This document shows positions 19,686-28,446 of a DNA stretch of 64,000 bases, piece after piece (positions within the stretch are counted from its first letter, which is position 1; each line of letters starts with the position of its first letter). A program made the translations under genes and the position numbers. Where the stretch lies: contig NZ_JWLI01000001.1 of the NCBI RefSeq assembly GCF_000813965.1, positions 434,001 to 498,000 on the forward strand, in the 5' to 3' direction. The notes under the pieces were generated by a model. It did no database searches. It was not told the DNA's origin and worked only from the letters and a program-made list of their open reading frames with translations. This stretch comes from Leisingera sp. ANG-M7 (lineage in GTDB: Bacteria; Pseudomonadota; Alphaproteobacteria; Rhodobacterales; Rhodobacteraceae).

Positions 19686-20090
19686 CTATTTCGCCCTCAG
19701 TAACACGCCGATCGCGCTGTTTTTCTCAATCTCTGCGCGGCCATAGGCGCAGAATGTTTCGGGTTCGCCGTAGTCAACGCCGTTCTGCGCCAGGAGCTGT
19801 TCTCCCTTGGCGCGCATCCGGGCCTTTTCGGCATCAGATTCGATGTAGCTGCGGATTTCCGAGTCCGAGTACCCCAGCGCGTTTGCGCGCGCTTTGAGCC
19901 GGCGCAACTCGCCCAGCCCTTTCAGGTAACGCGGGGAAATATCGTCGCAGTAATCCGAGACTTCCTTGGCCACGGCAACGGCAAACAGGGGGTCTTCGAT
20001 TTCCTGCACATCGCGAAGTGACGGTTTCGCCAGCGCTGCGGCAGGCAGGGCAACAACCGTGGACAGAACAGCGGCAATCAGGGCACGCAT
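19686..20090 (-). CDS. Periplasmic DUF5333-type protein upstream of nuoG
   Basis: A 134-residue protein with a clear signal peptide (MRALIAAVLSTVVALPAAALA, cleavage before KPSL). The mature part is helical, with two cysteines (VSDYCDDIS and ETFCAYG) likely forming a disulfide in the periplasm. Repeated charged segments such as GLGELRRLKARANALGYSDSEI are present. It matches in size and position the Rhodobacteraceae family DUF5333 as I recall it; function is unknown. The frame is open upstream, but the ATG at the signal peptide is the sensible start. It ends 3 bases before nuoG, so it is co-translated with it. Confidence 0.72.
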   Translation of the reverse strand: MRALIAAVLSTVVALPAAALAKPSLRDVQEIEDPLFAVAVAKEVSDYCDDISPRYLKGLGELRRLKARANALGYSDSEIRSYIESDAEKARMRAKGEQLLAQNGVDYGEPETFCAYGRAEIEKNSAIGVLLRAK

Positions 20091-20191
20091 GGCATGGGTC
20101 TCCTTCAGTTTCGAAGCCCCCATGCGCAGGCGCGCGGTGCTGCTATGCAATAGCAGCCGGACCGTAAGGCCCTGATATGCCGGAAATCCGC

Positions 20192-20548
20192 TCACGGGGT
20201 GCAGGTCCCCTGAAACACAGCGCGGCCATCGGTGATGGTCAGCGGGGTCTCCTCGTCACGCGGATCGTTGGCCCAGTCAATCTTTGAGGACCCGTAAGTG
20301 GTCACGCAGTAGGTGGTGCCGCCATGGGCCGCCGCTTCCCGCGCGCCTTTGACCGAACGCTCAACGCCCTTGATGTCGATCTGGAACACCGCGGGGTTTG
20401 TCTTCTTGTCGATTGGCTTGGCCTTCGCCTTGAACGCCACGCCGTCATACAGCTCGCGGTTCTTGTTGGTCGTAGAGGTGCCGCAGGCCGAAACCAGCGC
20501 CAGAGCCGCCAGGCAGGCCGCAGGCACGGCCATCCGGTATGTTTTCAT
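20192..20548 (-). CDS. Hypothetical lipoprotein in the nuo operon
   Basis: A 118-residue predicted lipoprotein: signal peptide MKTYRMAVPAACLAALALVS followed by the lipobox Cys22. The mature protein is small and basic-acidic mixed, with VFQIDIKGVERSVKGAREAAAHGG and TYCVTTYGSSKIDW, and two cysteines that could pair. An ATG one codon upstream is equally possible. It starts a few bases after the MAPEG gene, and a 101-base gap separates its end from the DUF5333 gene. I recognise no family; similar proteins sit at this place in related genomes as far as I recall. Confidence 0.68.
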   Translation of the reverse strand: MKTYRMAVPAACLAALALVSACGTSTTNKNRELYDGVAFKAKAKPIDKKTNPAVFQIDIKGVERSVKGAREAAAHGGTTYCVTTYGSSKIDWANDPRDEETPLTITDGRAVFQGTCTP

Positions 20549-20553
20549 CATGC

Positions 20554-20970
20554 TCAAAATACTGCCGCCAATGCCAGGATTGCCAGACCCGCCATACAGG
20601 CCCAGCCGAGAACGTAGAAAACAGAGCGTGGGCCGCTGTGCGGTTTGCCGATGCCCTGCAGGTGAATAAAAATCATGAACACACGGGACACCACCGCCAC
20701 AGACGCCAGCAGGTTCACCCAGAACGGCGCCGCGCCAGCCAGGATTGCAACCAGCGTTACGGTCAGGAAGGCCGGCAGCGTCTCGCAGCCGTTCAAATAG
20801 GCCCGGTTCAGCCGGTAGGCCTTGTCCGCATAATCCTGCTGCGGCGTGGCGCCCGGAGCGAGGCCCGCCTTCTGCTTGGCCAGCGCCGAAAACGGCGACA
20901 GCGCCAGGGTGATCAGGGTAAAGATCACCAGCGCGGCCAAAGCGTGGGAGTATGCAGCAAAGGCTTCCAT
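20554..20970 (-). CDS. MAPEG family membrane protein in the nuo operon
   Basis: A 138-residue protein with four predicted transmembrane helices and the MAPEG-like pattern in the second helix region (YRLNRAYLNGCETLPAFLTV) resembling the ERxxxNxxE glutathione/lipid-binding motif. MAPEG proteins include membrane glutathione transferases and eicosanoid enzymes; bacterial members mostly lack a known role. It sits 3 bases after nuoF and is followed closely by a lipoprotein gene. Being a membrane protein made from the complex I mRNA, it might associate with the membrane arm or handle quinone/lipid peroxides; this is inference. Confidence 0.78.
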   Translation of the reverse strand: MEAFAAYSHALAALVIFTLITLALSPFSALAKQKAGLAPGATPQQDYADKAYRLNRAYLNGCETLPAFLTVTLVAILAGAAPFWVNLLASVAVVSRVFMIFIHLQGIGKPHSGPRSVFYVLGWACMAGLAILALAAVF

Positions 20971-20973
20971 CAG

Positions 20974-22272
20974 TTATTCCGCCGCCATTGCGCCCATGCG
21001 GCCGGTCTTCTGGGCCTTGATGCGGTCTTCGATTTCCTCGCGGAAGTTCTTGATCAGGCCCTGGATCGGCCAGGCCGCCGCATCGCCAAGGGCGCAGATG
21101 GTGTGGCCCTCGACCTGCTTGGTCACGTCCCACAGCATGTCGATCTCTTCCAGCTCGGCCTCGCCCTTCACCAGGCGGTCCATGACGCGCATCATCCAGC
21201 CGGTGCCTTCGCGGCAGGGCGTGCACTGGCCGCAGCTTTCGTGCTTGTAGAACTTGGACAGCCGCCAGATTGCTTTGATGATGTCGGTCTGCTTGTCCAT
21301 CACGATCACCGCCGCAGTGCCGAGGCCGGAGCCCAGCTCGCCGCGCAGGTAGTCGAAATCCATGATCGCGTCGCGCATATTCTCGCCGCGCACGCACGGC
21401 ACAGATGAGCCGCCGGGGATCACCGCCAGCAGGTTGTCCCAGCCGCCGCGGATGCCGCCGCAATGCTTCTCGATCAGCTCCTCAAAGGAGATCGACATCG
21501 CTTCTTCAACCACACAGGGGTTGTTGACGTGGCCGGAAATCGCAAACAGCTTGGTGCCCGCGTTGTTCTGGCGCCCGAAGGAAGCGAACCAGTCGGCGCC
21601 GCGGCGCAGGATGGTCGGGACAACGGCGATGGATTCCACGTTGTTCACAGTGGTCGGGCAGCCGTAAAGGCCCGCACCTGCCGGGAACGGAGGCTTCATC
21701 CGGGGCATGCCCTTCTTGCCCTCAAGGCTTTCGATCAGGGCGGTTTCCTCGCCGCAGATATAGGCCCCTGCCCCATGGTGCAGGAAGACGTCGAAATCCC
21801 AGCCGGAGCCTGCCGCGTTCCTACCCAGGAGGCCCTTGTCATAGCATTCGTCAATCGCGGCCTGCAGCGCTTCGCGCTCGCGGATGTATTCGCCGCGCAG
21901 GTAGATGTAGCAAGTATGCGCGTTCATCGCGAAGGAGGCGATAAGCGCGCCCTCGATCAGCGTGTGCGGATCGTGGCGCATGATTTCGCGGTCCTTGCAG
22001 GTGCCGGGCTCGGATTCATCCGCGTTGATCACCAGATACGCCGGGCGGCCATCGCTTTCCTTGGGCATGAAGGACCATTTCAGGCCGGTCGGGAAGCCCG
22101 CACCGCCGCGGCCCCGCAGACCGGAGTCCTTCATGGTCTGAATGATCCAGTCGCGGCCCTTTTCGATAATGCCGGCCGTGCCATCCCAATGGCCGCGCGC
22201 CTTGGCGCCCGCCAGGTTGCGGTCGTGCATCCCGTAAAGGTTGGTAAAGATCCGGTCCTGATCCTTCAGCAT
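20974..22272 (-). CDS. nuoF: NADH-quinone oxidoreductase subunit F (NADH and FMN site)
   Basis: Entry subunit of complex I, binding NADH, FMN and cluster N3. The 432-residue protein has the nucleotide-binding [16 protein letters not shown], the FMN region ([15 protein letters not shown]), the C-terminal cluster motif [15 protein letters not shown] and a downstream ICALGD with the fourth cysteine. Length is as in Paracoccus Nqo1. It begins 6 bases after the DUF5337 gene. Confidence 0.97.
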   Translation of the reverse strand: MLKDQDRIFTNLYGMHDRNLAGAKARGHWDGTAGIIEKGRDWIIQTMKDSGLRGRGGAGFPTGLKWSFMPKESDGRPAYLVINADESEPGTCKDREIMRHDPHTLIEGALIASFAMNAHTCYIYLRGEYIREREALQAAIDECYDKGLLGRNAAGSGWDFDVFLHHGAGAYICGEETALIESLEGKKGMPRMKPPFPAGAGLYGCPTTVNNVESIAVVPTILRRGADWFASFGRQNNAGTKLFAISGHVNNPCVVEEAMSISFEELIEKHCGGIRGGWDNLLAVIPGGSSVPCVRGENMRDAIMDFDYLRGELGSGLGTAAVIVMDKQTDIIKAIWRLSKFYKHESCGQCTPCREGTGWMMRVMDRLVKGEAELEEIDMLWDVTKQVEGHTICALGDAAAWPIQGLIKNFREEIEDRIKAQKTGRMGAMAAE

Positions 22273-22278
22273 GTGTGC

Positions 22279-22506
22279 CTACCTTTGGCTGTCCCGGCGC
22301 ATGCGCCAGAGTTGAAATATGTTGACCAGGGCATAGATCATGCCCGCCAGCGCGGCGAAGTCGAACAAGAGCGCATAGCGCCCCGGCAGCCCGAGCATGG
22401 GGCCGATGAACAGCGAGACCACGATCCACAGCGAAATGGTCCCGGCGATCACCAATGCGATGTGCCGGCCTTTTGCTGCAATGGCCTGATCCTGTTCCTT
22501 GCTCAT
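22279..22506 (-). CDS. DUF5337-type two-helix membrane protein between nuoE and nuoF
   Basis: A 75-residue protein with two hydrophobic helices (about residues 17-38 and 46-65), a charged N-terminus and a basic C-terminus (LWRMRRDSQR), predicting an inner-membrane hairpin with both ends in the cytoplasm. It corresponds in size and place to the Rhodobacteraceae family DUF5337 as I recall it. It lies 44 bases after nuoE and 6 bases before nuoF. Function is unknown; a single small membrane hairpin in a complex I operon would suit an accessory subunit or assembly factor. Confidence 0.75.
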   Translation of the reverse strand: MSKEQDQAIAAKGRHIALVIAGTISLWIVVSLFIGPMLGLPGRYALLFDFAALAGMIYALVNIFQLWRMRRDSQR

Positions 22507-22550
22507 CTGTTCCCTATCACCCGAAGGCGGCCCGGCCGGGCCGCATCCGA

Positions 22551-23738
22551 TCAGTCTTCTTTGTCGTCGTAGATGTGCTCTTCTTTGGCACGTTTCGCAA
22601 ACTCGGTCTCGTCACCCACCGAAAGGCGCTTGGCCTGTTCGATCCAGCCGTCCCGTTCGATCCGGCCTTTGAACTTGAGCCGCGCGTCAACCCAGGCGAC
22701 CTCGGCCCCGGTCCATTCGGCAATCTGGTCAAAGTGGAAGAAACCCAGTTCGTTCAGCTTTTCTTCCAGCTTGGGACCGACGCCCTTAAGGAGCTTCAAG
22801 TCATCCGGCAGGCCGCCGCGGGCCTCTTTCAGGACCTCGGGCTGGCTTTCCTCTGCCTGGCTGTCTGCCGCGGGTTTCGCCGCAGCACCTTCCGGCGAAG
22901 CGGGTTCCTTGGCGGCGGCCTTCTTGGGTGCCGCCTTGGCGGCTTCCTCCGCCTGCTTCACGGCGGGCTTCGGCGCTTCCGGTGCTTTCGGCGGCTGGCC
23001 TTCGGCGGCACGGCCTGCAACGACGCCGTCCTTGCCGACCCAAGGGGTCAGCAGCGGCACTTCATCGCCCTGGATGCGCTTGACGCCATCCTTGATGTCC
23101 ATCGCCAGCTGCGCGCTTGCGTTGTATTGCGTCTTGCCGCTGTCGAACTCGGTCAGCGAAGTCAGACCCGATTTCGGCTCAGCTGCATAACGGCCGTTCT
23201 GCGGGCCCGGTGCAACCACCTTGCCTGCTGCTAGATCGTCCAGCAATTTAGTGAAGCTCTCGACCGTCAGGTCCTCGTAGTAGTCCTTGCCGATCTGCGC
23301 CATCGGGGCGTTGGTGCAGGCGCCCAGGCACTCGACCTCTTCCCAGGTGAACTTGCCGTCCGCCGACAGGGTATGCGGCTTCTCGGCGATCTTTTCCTTG
23401 CAGACCGCAACCAGGTCCTCGGCGCCGCAAATCATGCAGGACGTGGTGCCGCAGATCTGGATATTGGCAACGGAACCCGTCGGTTGCAGCTGGAACATGA
23501 AGTAAAAAGAAGCAACCTCGAGCACCCGGATATAGGCCATGCCGAGCATATCGGCGATGGCTTCAATCGCGGGTTTGGTAACCCAGCCCTCCTGTTCCTG
23601 CGCGCGCCACAAAAGCGGAATAACCGCAGAGGCCTGGCGCCCCTCAGGATACTTGGTGATCTGCGCCTCGGCCCAGGCCTGATTGGCCGGGGTGAAGGCA
23701 AAGCTGTCGGGTTGTTCGGAATGCAGACGGCGAAGCAT
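22551..23738 (-). CDS. nuoE: NADH-quinone oxidoreductase subunit E with long C-terminal extension
   Basis: 24-kDa-type subunit with a 2Fe-2S cluster (N1a) next to NuoF. Residues 1-180 are the normal thioredoxin-like domain with cluster ligands Cys96, Cys101, Cys137 and Cys141. The protein then continues to 395 residues: a stretch to about 245 that is also seen in Paracoccus-type Nqo2, an Ala/Lys/Pro/Glu-rich flexible linker (about 246-308) and a compact C-terminal domain (about 311-373) starting [21 protein letters not shown], a helix-hairpin-helix pattern. E. coli NuoE is about 166 residues. The start ATG overlaps the nuoD stop (TAATG). Confidence 0.94.
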   Translation of the reverse strand: MLRRLHSEQPDSFAFTPANQAWAEAQITKYPEGRQASAVIPLLWRAQEQEGWVTKPAIEAIADMLGMAYIRVLEVASFYFMFQLQPTGSVANIQICGTTSCMICGAEDLVAVCKEKIAEKPHTLSADGKFTWEEVECLGACTNAPMAQIGKDYYEDLTVESFTKLLDDLAAGKVVAPGPQNGRYAAEPKSGLTSLTEFDSGKTQYNASAQLAMDIKDGVKRIQGDEVPLLTPWVGKDGVVAGRAAEGQPPKAPEAPKPAVKQAEEAAKAAPKKAAAKEPASPEGAAAKPAADSQAEESQPEVLKEARGGLPDDLKLLKGVGPKLEEKLNELGFFHFDQIAEWTGAEVAWVDARLKFKGRIERDGWIEQAKRLSVGDETEFAKRAKEEHIYDDKED

Positions 23739-24964
23739 TAGCGGTCAATCTCTCCAAAAACGACGTCCATGGTGCCGATGATGGCGGCGACGTCGGCCAG
23801 CTGGTGGCCCTTGGCAACGTGGTCCATCGCCTGCAGGTGCAGGAAGCCCGGCGCGCGGATCTTGGAGCGGTAGGGTTTGTTGGACCCGTCCGCCACCAGA
23901 TAGACGCCGAATTCACCCTTGGGCGCCTCGACGGCGGCGTAAACCTCGCCCGCCGGAACGTGGAAACCTTCGGTGTACAGCTTGAAATGGTGGATCAGGC
24001 TTTCCATCGAGGTCTTCATGTCGCCGCGCTTGGGCGGGGTCAGCTTGCCGCGGGCCAGCACGTCGCCAGTGGCTTCGCGCAGCTTGGCAATCGCCTGGCG
24101 GATGATCGAGGTCGACTGGCGCATCTCTTCCATCCGGCAGAGGTAGCGGTCGTAGCAGTCGCCGTTCTTGCCGATCGGCACCTGGAACTCGAACTCGTCA
24201 TAGCATTCATAGGGCTGCGCGCGACGCAGGTCCCATGCGAGGCCGGAGCCGCGCACCATAACGCCGGAGAAACCGTATTCCTGGATGTCCTTCTCGGTCA
24301 CCACACCGATGTCGCAGTTACGCTGTTTGAAGATGCGGTTTTCGGTCAAGAGGCCGTCGATATCGTCCAGAACCTTGGGGAATTCCATCGCCCAGAGGTC
24401 GATATCGTCCAGCAGCTCATCCGGCAGGTCCTGATGCACGCCGCCGGGGCGGAAGTAAGCCGCGTGAAGGCGCGCGCCGCAGGCCCGCTCGTAGAAGATC
24501 ATCAGCTTTTCGCGCTCTTCAAAGCCCCACAGCGGCGGGGTCAGCGCGCCGACGTCCATCGCCTGCGTGGTGACGTTGAGGAGGTGGTTCAGCACCCGGC
24601 CGATTTCCGAGTAGAGCACCCGGATCAGCTGCCCGCGGCGCGGCACTTCGGTGCCGGTCAGCTTTTCGATGGCCAGGCACCAGGCGTGCTCCTGGTTCAT
24701 CGGCGCCACATAGTCGAGGCGGTCGAAATACGGCAGGTTCTGCAGATAGGTGCGGCTTTCCATCAGCTTCTCGGTGCCGCGGTGCAGCAGGCCGATATGC
24801 GGGTCGCAGCGCTCGACAATCTCGCCGTCGAGTTCGAGCACCAGACGCAGAACCCCGTGCGCCGCAGGGTGCTGCGGGCCGAAGTTGATGTTGAAGTTGC
24901 GGATCTTCTGCTCGCCGCTCAGCGCGTCAACGCTGCCGTCGTCAAATTTGGAGCCGTCCATCAT
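23738..24964 (-). CDS. nuoD: NADH-quinone oxidoreductase subunit D
   Basis: 49-kDa-type subunit that forms the quinone headgroup site with NuoB. The 408-residue protein has [18 protein letters not shown] near the N-terminus (quinone-site His), [10 protein letters not shown], and ends in the family-typical DVVFGEIDR. It is a separate gene, not fused to nuoC as in E. coli. A second ATG directly follows the first; either could be used. It overlaps nuoC by 4 bases and nuoE by 1 base. Confidence 0.97.
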   Translation of the reverse strand: MMDGSKFDDGSVDALSGEQKIRNFNINFGPQHPAAHGVLRLVLELDGEIVERCDPHIGLLHRGTEKLMESRTYLQNLPYFDRLDYVAPMNQEHAWCLAIEKLTGTEVPRRGQLIRVLYSEIGRVLNHLLNVTTQAMDVGALTPPLWGFEEREKLMIFYERACGARLHAAYFRPGGVHQDLPDELLDDIDLWAMEFPKVLDDIDGLLTENRIFKQRNCDIGVVTEKDIQEYGFSGVMVRGSGLAWDLRRAQPYECYDEFEFQVPIGKNGDCYDRYLCRMEEMRQSTSIIRQAIAKLREATGDVLARGKLTPPKRGDMKTSMESLIHHFKLYTEGFHVPAGEVYAAVEAPKGEFGVYLVADGSNKPYRSKIRAPGFLHLQAMDHVAKGHQLADVAAIIGTMDVVFGEIDR

Positions 24965-25566
24965 TGCGCCCCCTCCTTCTCGTCGCCGGGCAGGATGTAT
25001 TCAGCACCTTCCCACGGTGACATGAAATCAAACTGGCGGTATTCCTGCACCAGCTTCACCGGCTCGTAGACCACGCGCTTCTGCGCCTCGTCATAACGGA
25101 CCTCGGTGTAACCGGTGGTCGGGAAATCCTTGCGCAGCGGGTATCCGCGGAAGCCGTAGTCGGTCAGCAGACGGCGCAAGTCCGGGTGGCCGGAGAACAG
25201 GATGCCGAACATGTCGTAGACTTCCCGCTCGAACCAGTTGGCCGAGGGGTGCACGTCCACGATCGAGGGCACCATCTCATCTTCGCGCACCGCGGCGCGC
25301 AGGCGGATGCGCTGGTTCCGGTACATCGACAGGAAGTGGTAGACCACGTCGAACCGCTTGGCGCGGTCGGGGTAGTCCACTGCGGTGATATCCACCAGGG
25401 TCGAAAACTTGCAGTTGGCGTCCAGCTTCAGAAACTCCACCAGACCGGCGATGTTCGAGGGTGTGACGTCAATATTCAGCTCGTCAAAGGACACATCCCA
25501 GGCCACCACGCAATCGGGGCGTTTGGCTTCGATCTGGGCGCCCAGTTCTTTCAGTGCTTCGCTCAT
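24961..25566 (-). CDS. nuoC: NADH-quinone oxidoreductase subunit C
   Basis: 30-kDa-type peripheral subunit of complex I. The 201-residue protein carries the family signature [25 protein letters not shown] region, followed by GYPLRKDFP and a C-terminal [12 protein letters not shown]. It is not fused to nuoD. It starts 18 bases after the nuoB stop. Confidence 0.97.
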   Translation of the reverse strand: MSEALKELGAQIEAKRPDCVVAWDVSFDELNIDVTPSNIAGLVEFLKLDANCKFSTLVDITAVDYPDRAKRFDVVYHFLSMYRNQRIRLRAAVREDEMVPSIVDVHPSANWFEREVYDMFGILFSGHPDLRRLLTDYGFRGYPLRKDFPTTGYTEVRYDEAQKRVVYEPVKLVQEYRQFDFMSPWEGAEYILPGDEKEGAQ

Positions 25567-25584
25567 GTTGTCTCCGCCCCTTCC

Positions 25585-26109
25585 TTAGCGCACCAGGGTG
25601 CCGGTGCGGCGGATCTTGCGCTGCAACTGCATCAGGCCATACAGCAGCGCCTCAGCTGTCGGCGGGCAGCCGGGCACATAGACGTCGACCGGCACAACCC
25701 GGTCGCAGCCGCGCACCACGGAGTAGCTGTAGTGGTAATAGCCGCCGCCGTTGGCGCAGGAGCCCATCGAGATCACGTAGCGCGGCTCGGGCATCTGGTC
25801 GTAGACCTTGCGCAGGGCCGGCGCCATCTTGTTGGTGAGGGTGCCTGCGACGATCATCACGTCCGACTGGCGAGGCGATGCGCGCGGTGCGATGCCGAAG
25901 CGTTCGGCGTCATAGCGGGGCATCGAGGTGTGCATCATCTCCACCGCGCAGCAGGCCAGACCAAAGGTCATCCAGTGCAAGGAGCCGGTGCGCGCCCAGT
26001 TGATGATGTCCTCAGCCGAGGTGAGCAGGAAACCCTTGTCCTGAAGCTCAGCATTGATGGCCCGGGTGACAACTTCCTTGTCCACGCCCGCCGTGTTGGG
26101 TCCGGTCAT
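25585..26109 (-). CDS. nuoB: NADH-quinone oxidoreductase subunit B (cluster N2)
   Basis: PSST-type subunit that carries cluster N2, the last iron-sulfur centre before ubiquinone. It has the tandem cysteines of [10 protein letters not shown] and the later [11 protein letters not shown] and [11 protein letters not shown] ligands. The start giving [12 protein letters not shown] overlaps the nuoA stop as TGATG and is preferred; an ATG 9 bases upstream (26118) in the same frame is an alternative. The protein is 174 residues with the preferred start. Confidence 0.95.
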   Translation of the reverse strand: MTGPNTAGVDKEVVTRAINAELQDKGFLLTSAEDIINWARTGSLHWMTFGLACCAVEMMHTSMPRYDAERFGIAPRASPRQSDVMIVAGTLTNKMAPALRKVYDQMPEPRYVISMGSCANGGGYYHYSYSVVRGCDRVVPVDVYVPGCPPTAEALLYGLMQLQRKIRRTGTLVR

Positions 26110-26474
26110 CACTGCCATTCCAGGGCCCCTTTCTTCCACTCATAGGCAAAGCCGATGGTCAGCACGCCCAGAAACACCATCATCGACCAGAAGCCGAGGT
26201 CGCTGATGTCCTTGAAACCGACGGCCCAGGGAAACAGGAAAGCGATTTCCAGGTCGAAAATGATGAAGAGAATCGACACCAGATAAAACCGGACATCGAA
26301 TTTCATGCGGGCATCGTCAAAGGCGTTGAAACCGCATTCATAGGCGCTGACCTTTTCCGGGTCCGGGTTGCGGACCGCCAAGACGACGGCTGCCAGGATA
26401 AGGACAATCCCCAAACCTGCCGCGACGGCCAGGAAGACCAGAATAGGCAGGTATTCCCTCAACATCTCTTCCAA
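26109..26474 (-). CDS. nuoA: NADH-quinone oxidoreductase subunit A (TTG start)
   Basis: Small membrane subunit (ND3 homologue). The 121-residue protein has three helices and the quinone-access loop with the conserved cysteine [20 protein letters not shown]. The start is taken as TTG at 26474 because AAGGAG lies 6 bases before it. The next in-frame ATG (26465) has almost no room for a ribosome-binding site. First gene of the roughly 20.5-kb nuo-birA-coaX-rnj operon. Confidence 0.93.
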   Translation of the reverse strand: MEEMLREYLPILVFLAVAAGLGIVLILAAVVLAVRNPDPEKVSAYECGFNAFDDARMKFDVRFYLVSILFIIFDLEIAFLFPWAVGFKDISDLGFWSMMVFLGVLTIGFAYEWKKGALEWQ

Positions 26475-26536
26475 GAGCAGCTCCTTTCCCCGGGCGGATT
26501 TCCGCGCGGCGTCAATTGGCGTGTTGATTTGGACTG

Positions 26537-26565
26537 TGCATACCCCCGTGCCCGGGGAGCGTCAA
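26537..26565 (-). promoter_or_regulatory. Candidate sigma-70 promoter of the nuo operon
   Basis: On the minus strand TTGACG (26565-26560) is followed by a 17-base spacer and TATGCA (26542-26537), placing transcription start about 55 bases before nuoA. The 233-base gap between nuoA and the preceding gene holds no other better match. Confidence 0.5.
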
Positions 26566-26646
26566 CTAAAGCGACGTTAATCCACAGGGGTTTGGATAGA
26601 AAAAGCACTGTTGCAACACAGGGATAATTCCCAAGTGTTTTCATAA

Positions 26647-26678
26647 GAAAAGCGGCTGCAGTGGAAACTGCAGCCGCC
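26647..26678 (-). terminator. Terminator of the leucine-degradation genes
   Basis: On the minus strand a perfect 10-bp GCGGCTGCAG/CTGCAGCCGC stem with a 6-base loop is followed by TTTTCTTAT. It lies 30 bases after the enoyl-CoA hydratase stop and separates that operon from the nuo promoter. Confidence 0.85.
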
Positions 26679-26707
26679 GTGAAAACGTGAGTCAATTATG
26701 CCTGTTT

Positions 26708-27490
26708 TCAGCTTTGCCAGGCTGGTTTTCGTTTTTCAAAGAAGGCCGCAATGCCCTCGCCTGCTTCCGGCCCTTCCCAACGCTCCACAAGCGCCTTGAT
26801 TGTATGGTCGATCACGCCGTCGTCCAGCCGTGGGCCCAGATCGCGGGCCAGCTTCTTGGCCGCCGCCACTGCACCGGGGGCGCAGTTGAGGTAAGGCGCG
26901 ACCTCTGCCTCAATCGCCTCCGCCAGCTGGTCCGCGGGCACGGCCTTGGCCAGCAGGCCAAGCTCCACCGCCTCCTCTGCACCGAACAGACGCGCTGACA
27001 TGAACACGCGGCGCGCCTTGGCTTCGCCCATGCGGGCGATCACGTAAGGCCCAATGGTGGCGGGAATCAGTCCCAGCTTGGTCTCGGTCAGGCCCATCTT
27101 CAGATGATCCGCGCCAATGGCCACGTCGCAAACCGACGCCATTCCGACACCGCCGCCGAATGCGTTGCCCTGCACCGCACCGATCAAGGGCTTCGGCAGG
27201 GTGTTAAGCGCCATCAGCATTTCCGCCAGCACCCGCGCCTCGCGCGCGCGGGTTTCGGCATCCGCATCCATCTGCGCCCGCATCCAGCCCAGATCGCCGC
27301 CTGCGCAAAAGCTTTTGCCGGCACCAGTCAGCACCACCACCCGGATGGTCTCGTCCTCAGCCAGCTGTTTCGCCGCCTGGGTCAGCTCCTGCAGCATCAG
27401 GCCGGACATGGCGTTGTGCTTTTCGGCCCGGTTCAGGGTCAGGGTGCAGACGCCGCGGGCGTCGGTGTTCAGGGTGATTGTCTCGAACAT
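26708..27490 (-). CDS. liuC: Enoyl-CoA hydratase family protein, likely methylglutaconyl-CoA hydratase
   Basis: Crotonase-fold enzyme. By context it hydrates 3-methylglutaconyl-CoA to HMG-CoA in leucine breakdown. The 260-residue protein has the oxyanion-hole motif SFCAGGDLGWM and the GNAFGGGVGMASVCDVAIG stretch, with an acidic residue in LTETKLGLIPATIGPYV at the usual catalytic position. It is last in the minus-strand leucine cluster, 20 bases after the HMG-CoA lyase gene, and is followed by a strong terminator. The crotonase fold alone does not fix the substrate. Confidence 0.85.
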   Translation of the reverse strand: MFETITLNTDARGVCTLTLNRAEKHNAMSGLMLQELTQAAKQLAEDETIRVVVLTGAGKSFCAGGDLGWMRAQMDADAETRAREARVLAEMLMALNTLPKPLIGAVQGNAFGGGVGMASVCDVAIGADHLKMGLTETKLGLIPATIGPYVIARMGEAKARRVFMSARLFGAEEAVELGLLAKAVPADQLAEAIEAEVAPYLNCAPGAVAAAKKLARDLGPRLDDGVIDHTIKALVERWEGPEAGEGIAAFFEKRKPAWQS

Positions 27491-27510
27491 CTTGTGTCTC
27501 CGCTCAAATC

Positions 27511-28368
27511 TTATTGCAGGCCGCGCATGGCCCGGGCCAGCGCCGCGGCTTCTTCCAGCACCTCCGCATCCAGGCCGGTGTCATAGCCCAGCTCGGTCAG
27601 GCGCTTGTGCACAGCTTCGGTTGCCACATTGCCCGCCGCCCCCGGTGCATACGGACAGCCGCCGAGACCGCCAACGGCCGCATCGAACACCCGCACGCCC
27701 TGCGCCAGCGAGGCCTCGATATTGTCGAGCGCCCGGCCCGCGGTGTCGTGGTAGTGGCCCGCCAGCTGAGCCGCGGGCACCCGCGCGGTGACAGCCTTGA
27801 GCATCGCAGTGATCGCCTCCGGGGTGCCCTGCCCGATGGTGTCGCCAAGCGAGATCTCGTAACAGCCGAGCGAGAACAGCCGTTCGGCCACCTCCGCCAC
27901 CTTCCCGGGCGGCGTGGCTCCGTCAAAAGGGCAGTCGGTCACGCAGGAGACATAGCCACGGACTGGCAAGCCGATCTCCCTAGCGGCCTCAAGAATGGGC
28001 AGGAAACGGGTGATACTTTCCTCGATGGTGGCATTGATGTTGGCCTTGGAAAACCCTTCGGAAGCGGACGCAAACACCGCGATCTCATCCGCTTTGGCGG
28101 CTACCGCATCCTCATAGCCGCGCATGTTAGGTGTCAGGGCGGCATAGCGCACGCCGGGCGCGCGGGTGATGCCCGCCAGCACCTCCGCGCTGCCCGCCAT
28201 CTGCGGCACCCATTTGGGCGATACGAAGCTGGCGACCTCGATGCGCTTGAACCCGGCGCGGCTGAGGCAATCAGTCAGCGCCACCTTTTCCGCAACCGGA
28301 ATCTCGCGCTTTTCATTCTGCAGCCCGTCGCGCGGGCCAACCTCGAAGATTTCGGCAAATTCGCCCAT
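27511..28368 (-). CDS. mvaB: Hydroxymethylglutaryl-CoA lyase
   Basis: Cleaves HMG-CoA to acetyl-CoA and acetoacetate, the final step of leucine catabolism. The 285-residue TIM-barrel protein shows EVGPRDGLQNE (metal and substrate site), the metal histidines in AGHYHDTAG and the catalytic-cysteine loop GLGGCPYAPGAAGN. It lies between mccA (78-base gap containing an interspersed repeat) and the hydratase gene. Confidence 0.95.
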   Translation of the reverse strand: MGEFAEIFEVGPRDGLQNEKREIPVAEKVALTDCLSRAGFKRIEVASFVSPKWVPQMAGSAEVLAGITRAPGVRYAALTPNMRGYEDAVAAKADEIAVFASASEGFSKANINATIEESITRFLPILEAAREIGLPVRGYVSCVTDCPFDGATPPGKVAEVAERLFSLGCYEISLGDTIGQGTPEAITAMLKAVTARVPAAQLAGHYHDTAGRALDNIEASLAQGVRVFDAAVGGLGGCPYAPGAAGNVATEAVHKRLTELGYDTGLDAEVLEEAAALARAMRGLQ

Positions 28369-28382
28369 AGAATGCCCTCCGG

Positions 28383-28421
28383 CTTCATCTTTCCAAAAAT
28401 ACTCAAACCGCAGCGGGGGCG
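28383..28421. repeat. Short interspersed intergenic repeat, copy A
   Basis: Between the mccA stop and the HMG-CoA lyase start lies CTTCATCT followed by TTCCAAAAATACTC and a GC-rich segment. A related element occurs at 46889-46918. I recall this kind of CTTCATCT...ATA...C element as frequent in Rhodobacteraceae intergenic DNA, but its copy number here cannot be checked. Confidence 0.5.
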
Positions 28422-28446
28422 GCAGGCGCGCCGCCCCGGACCCGGG

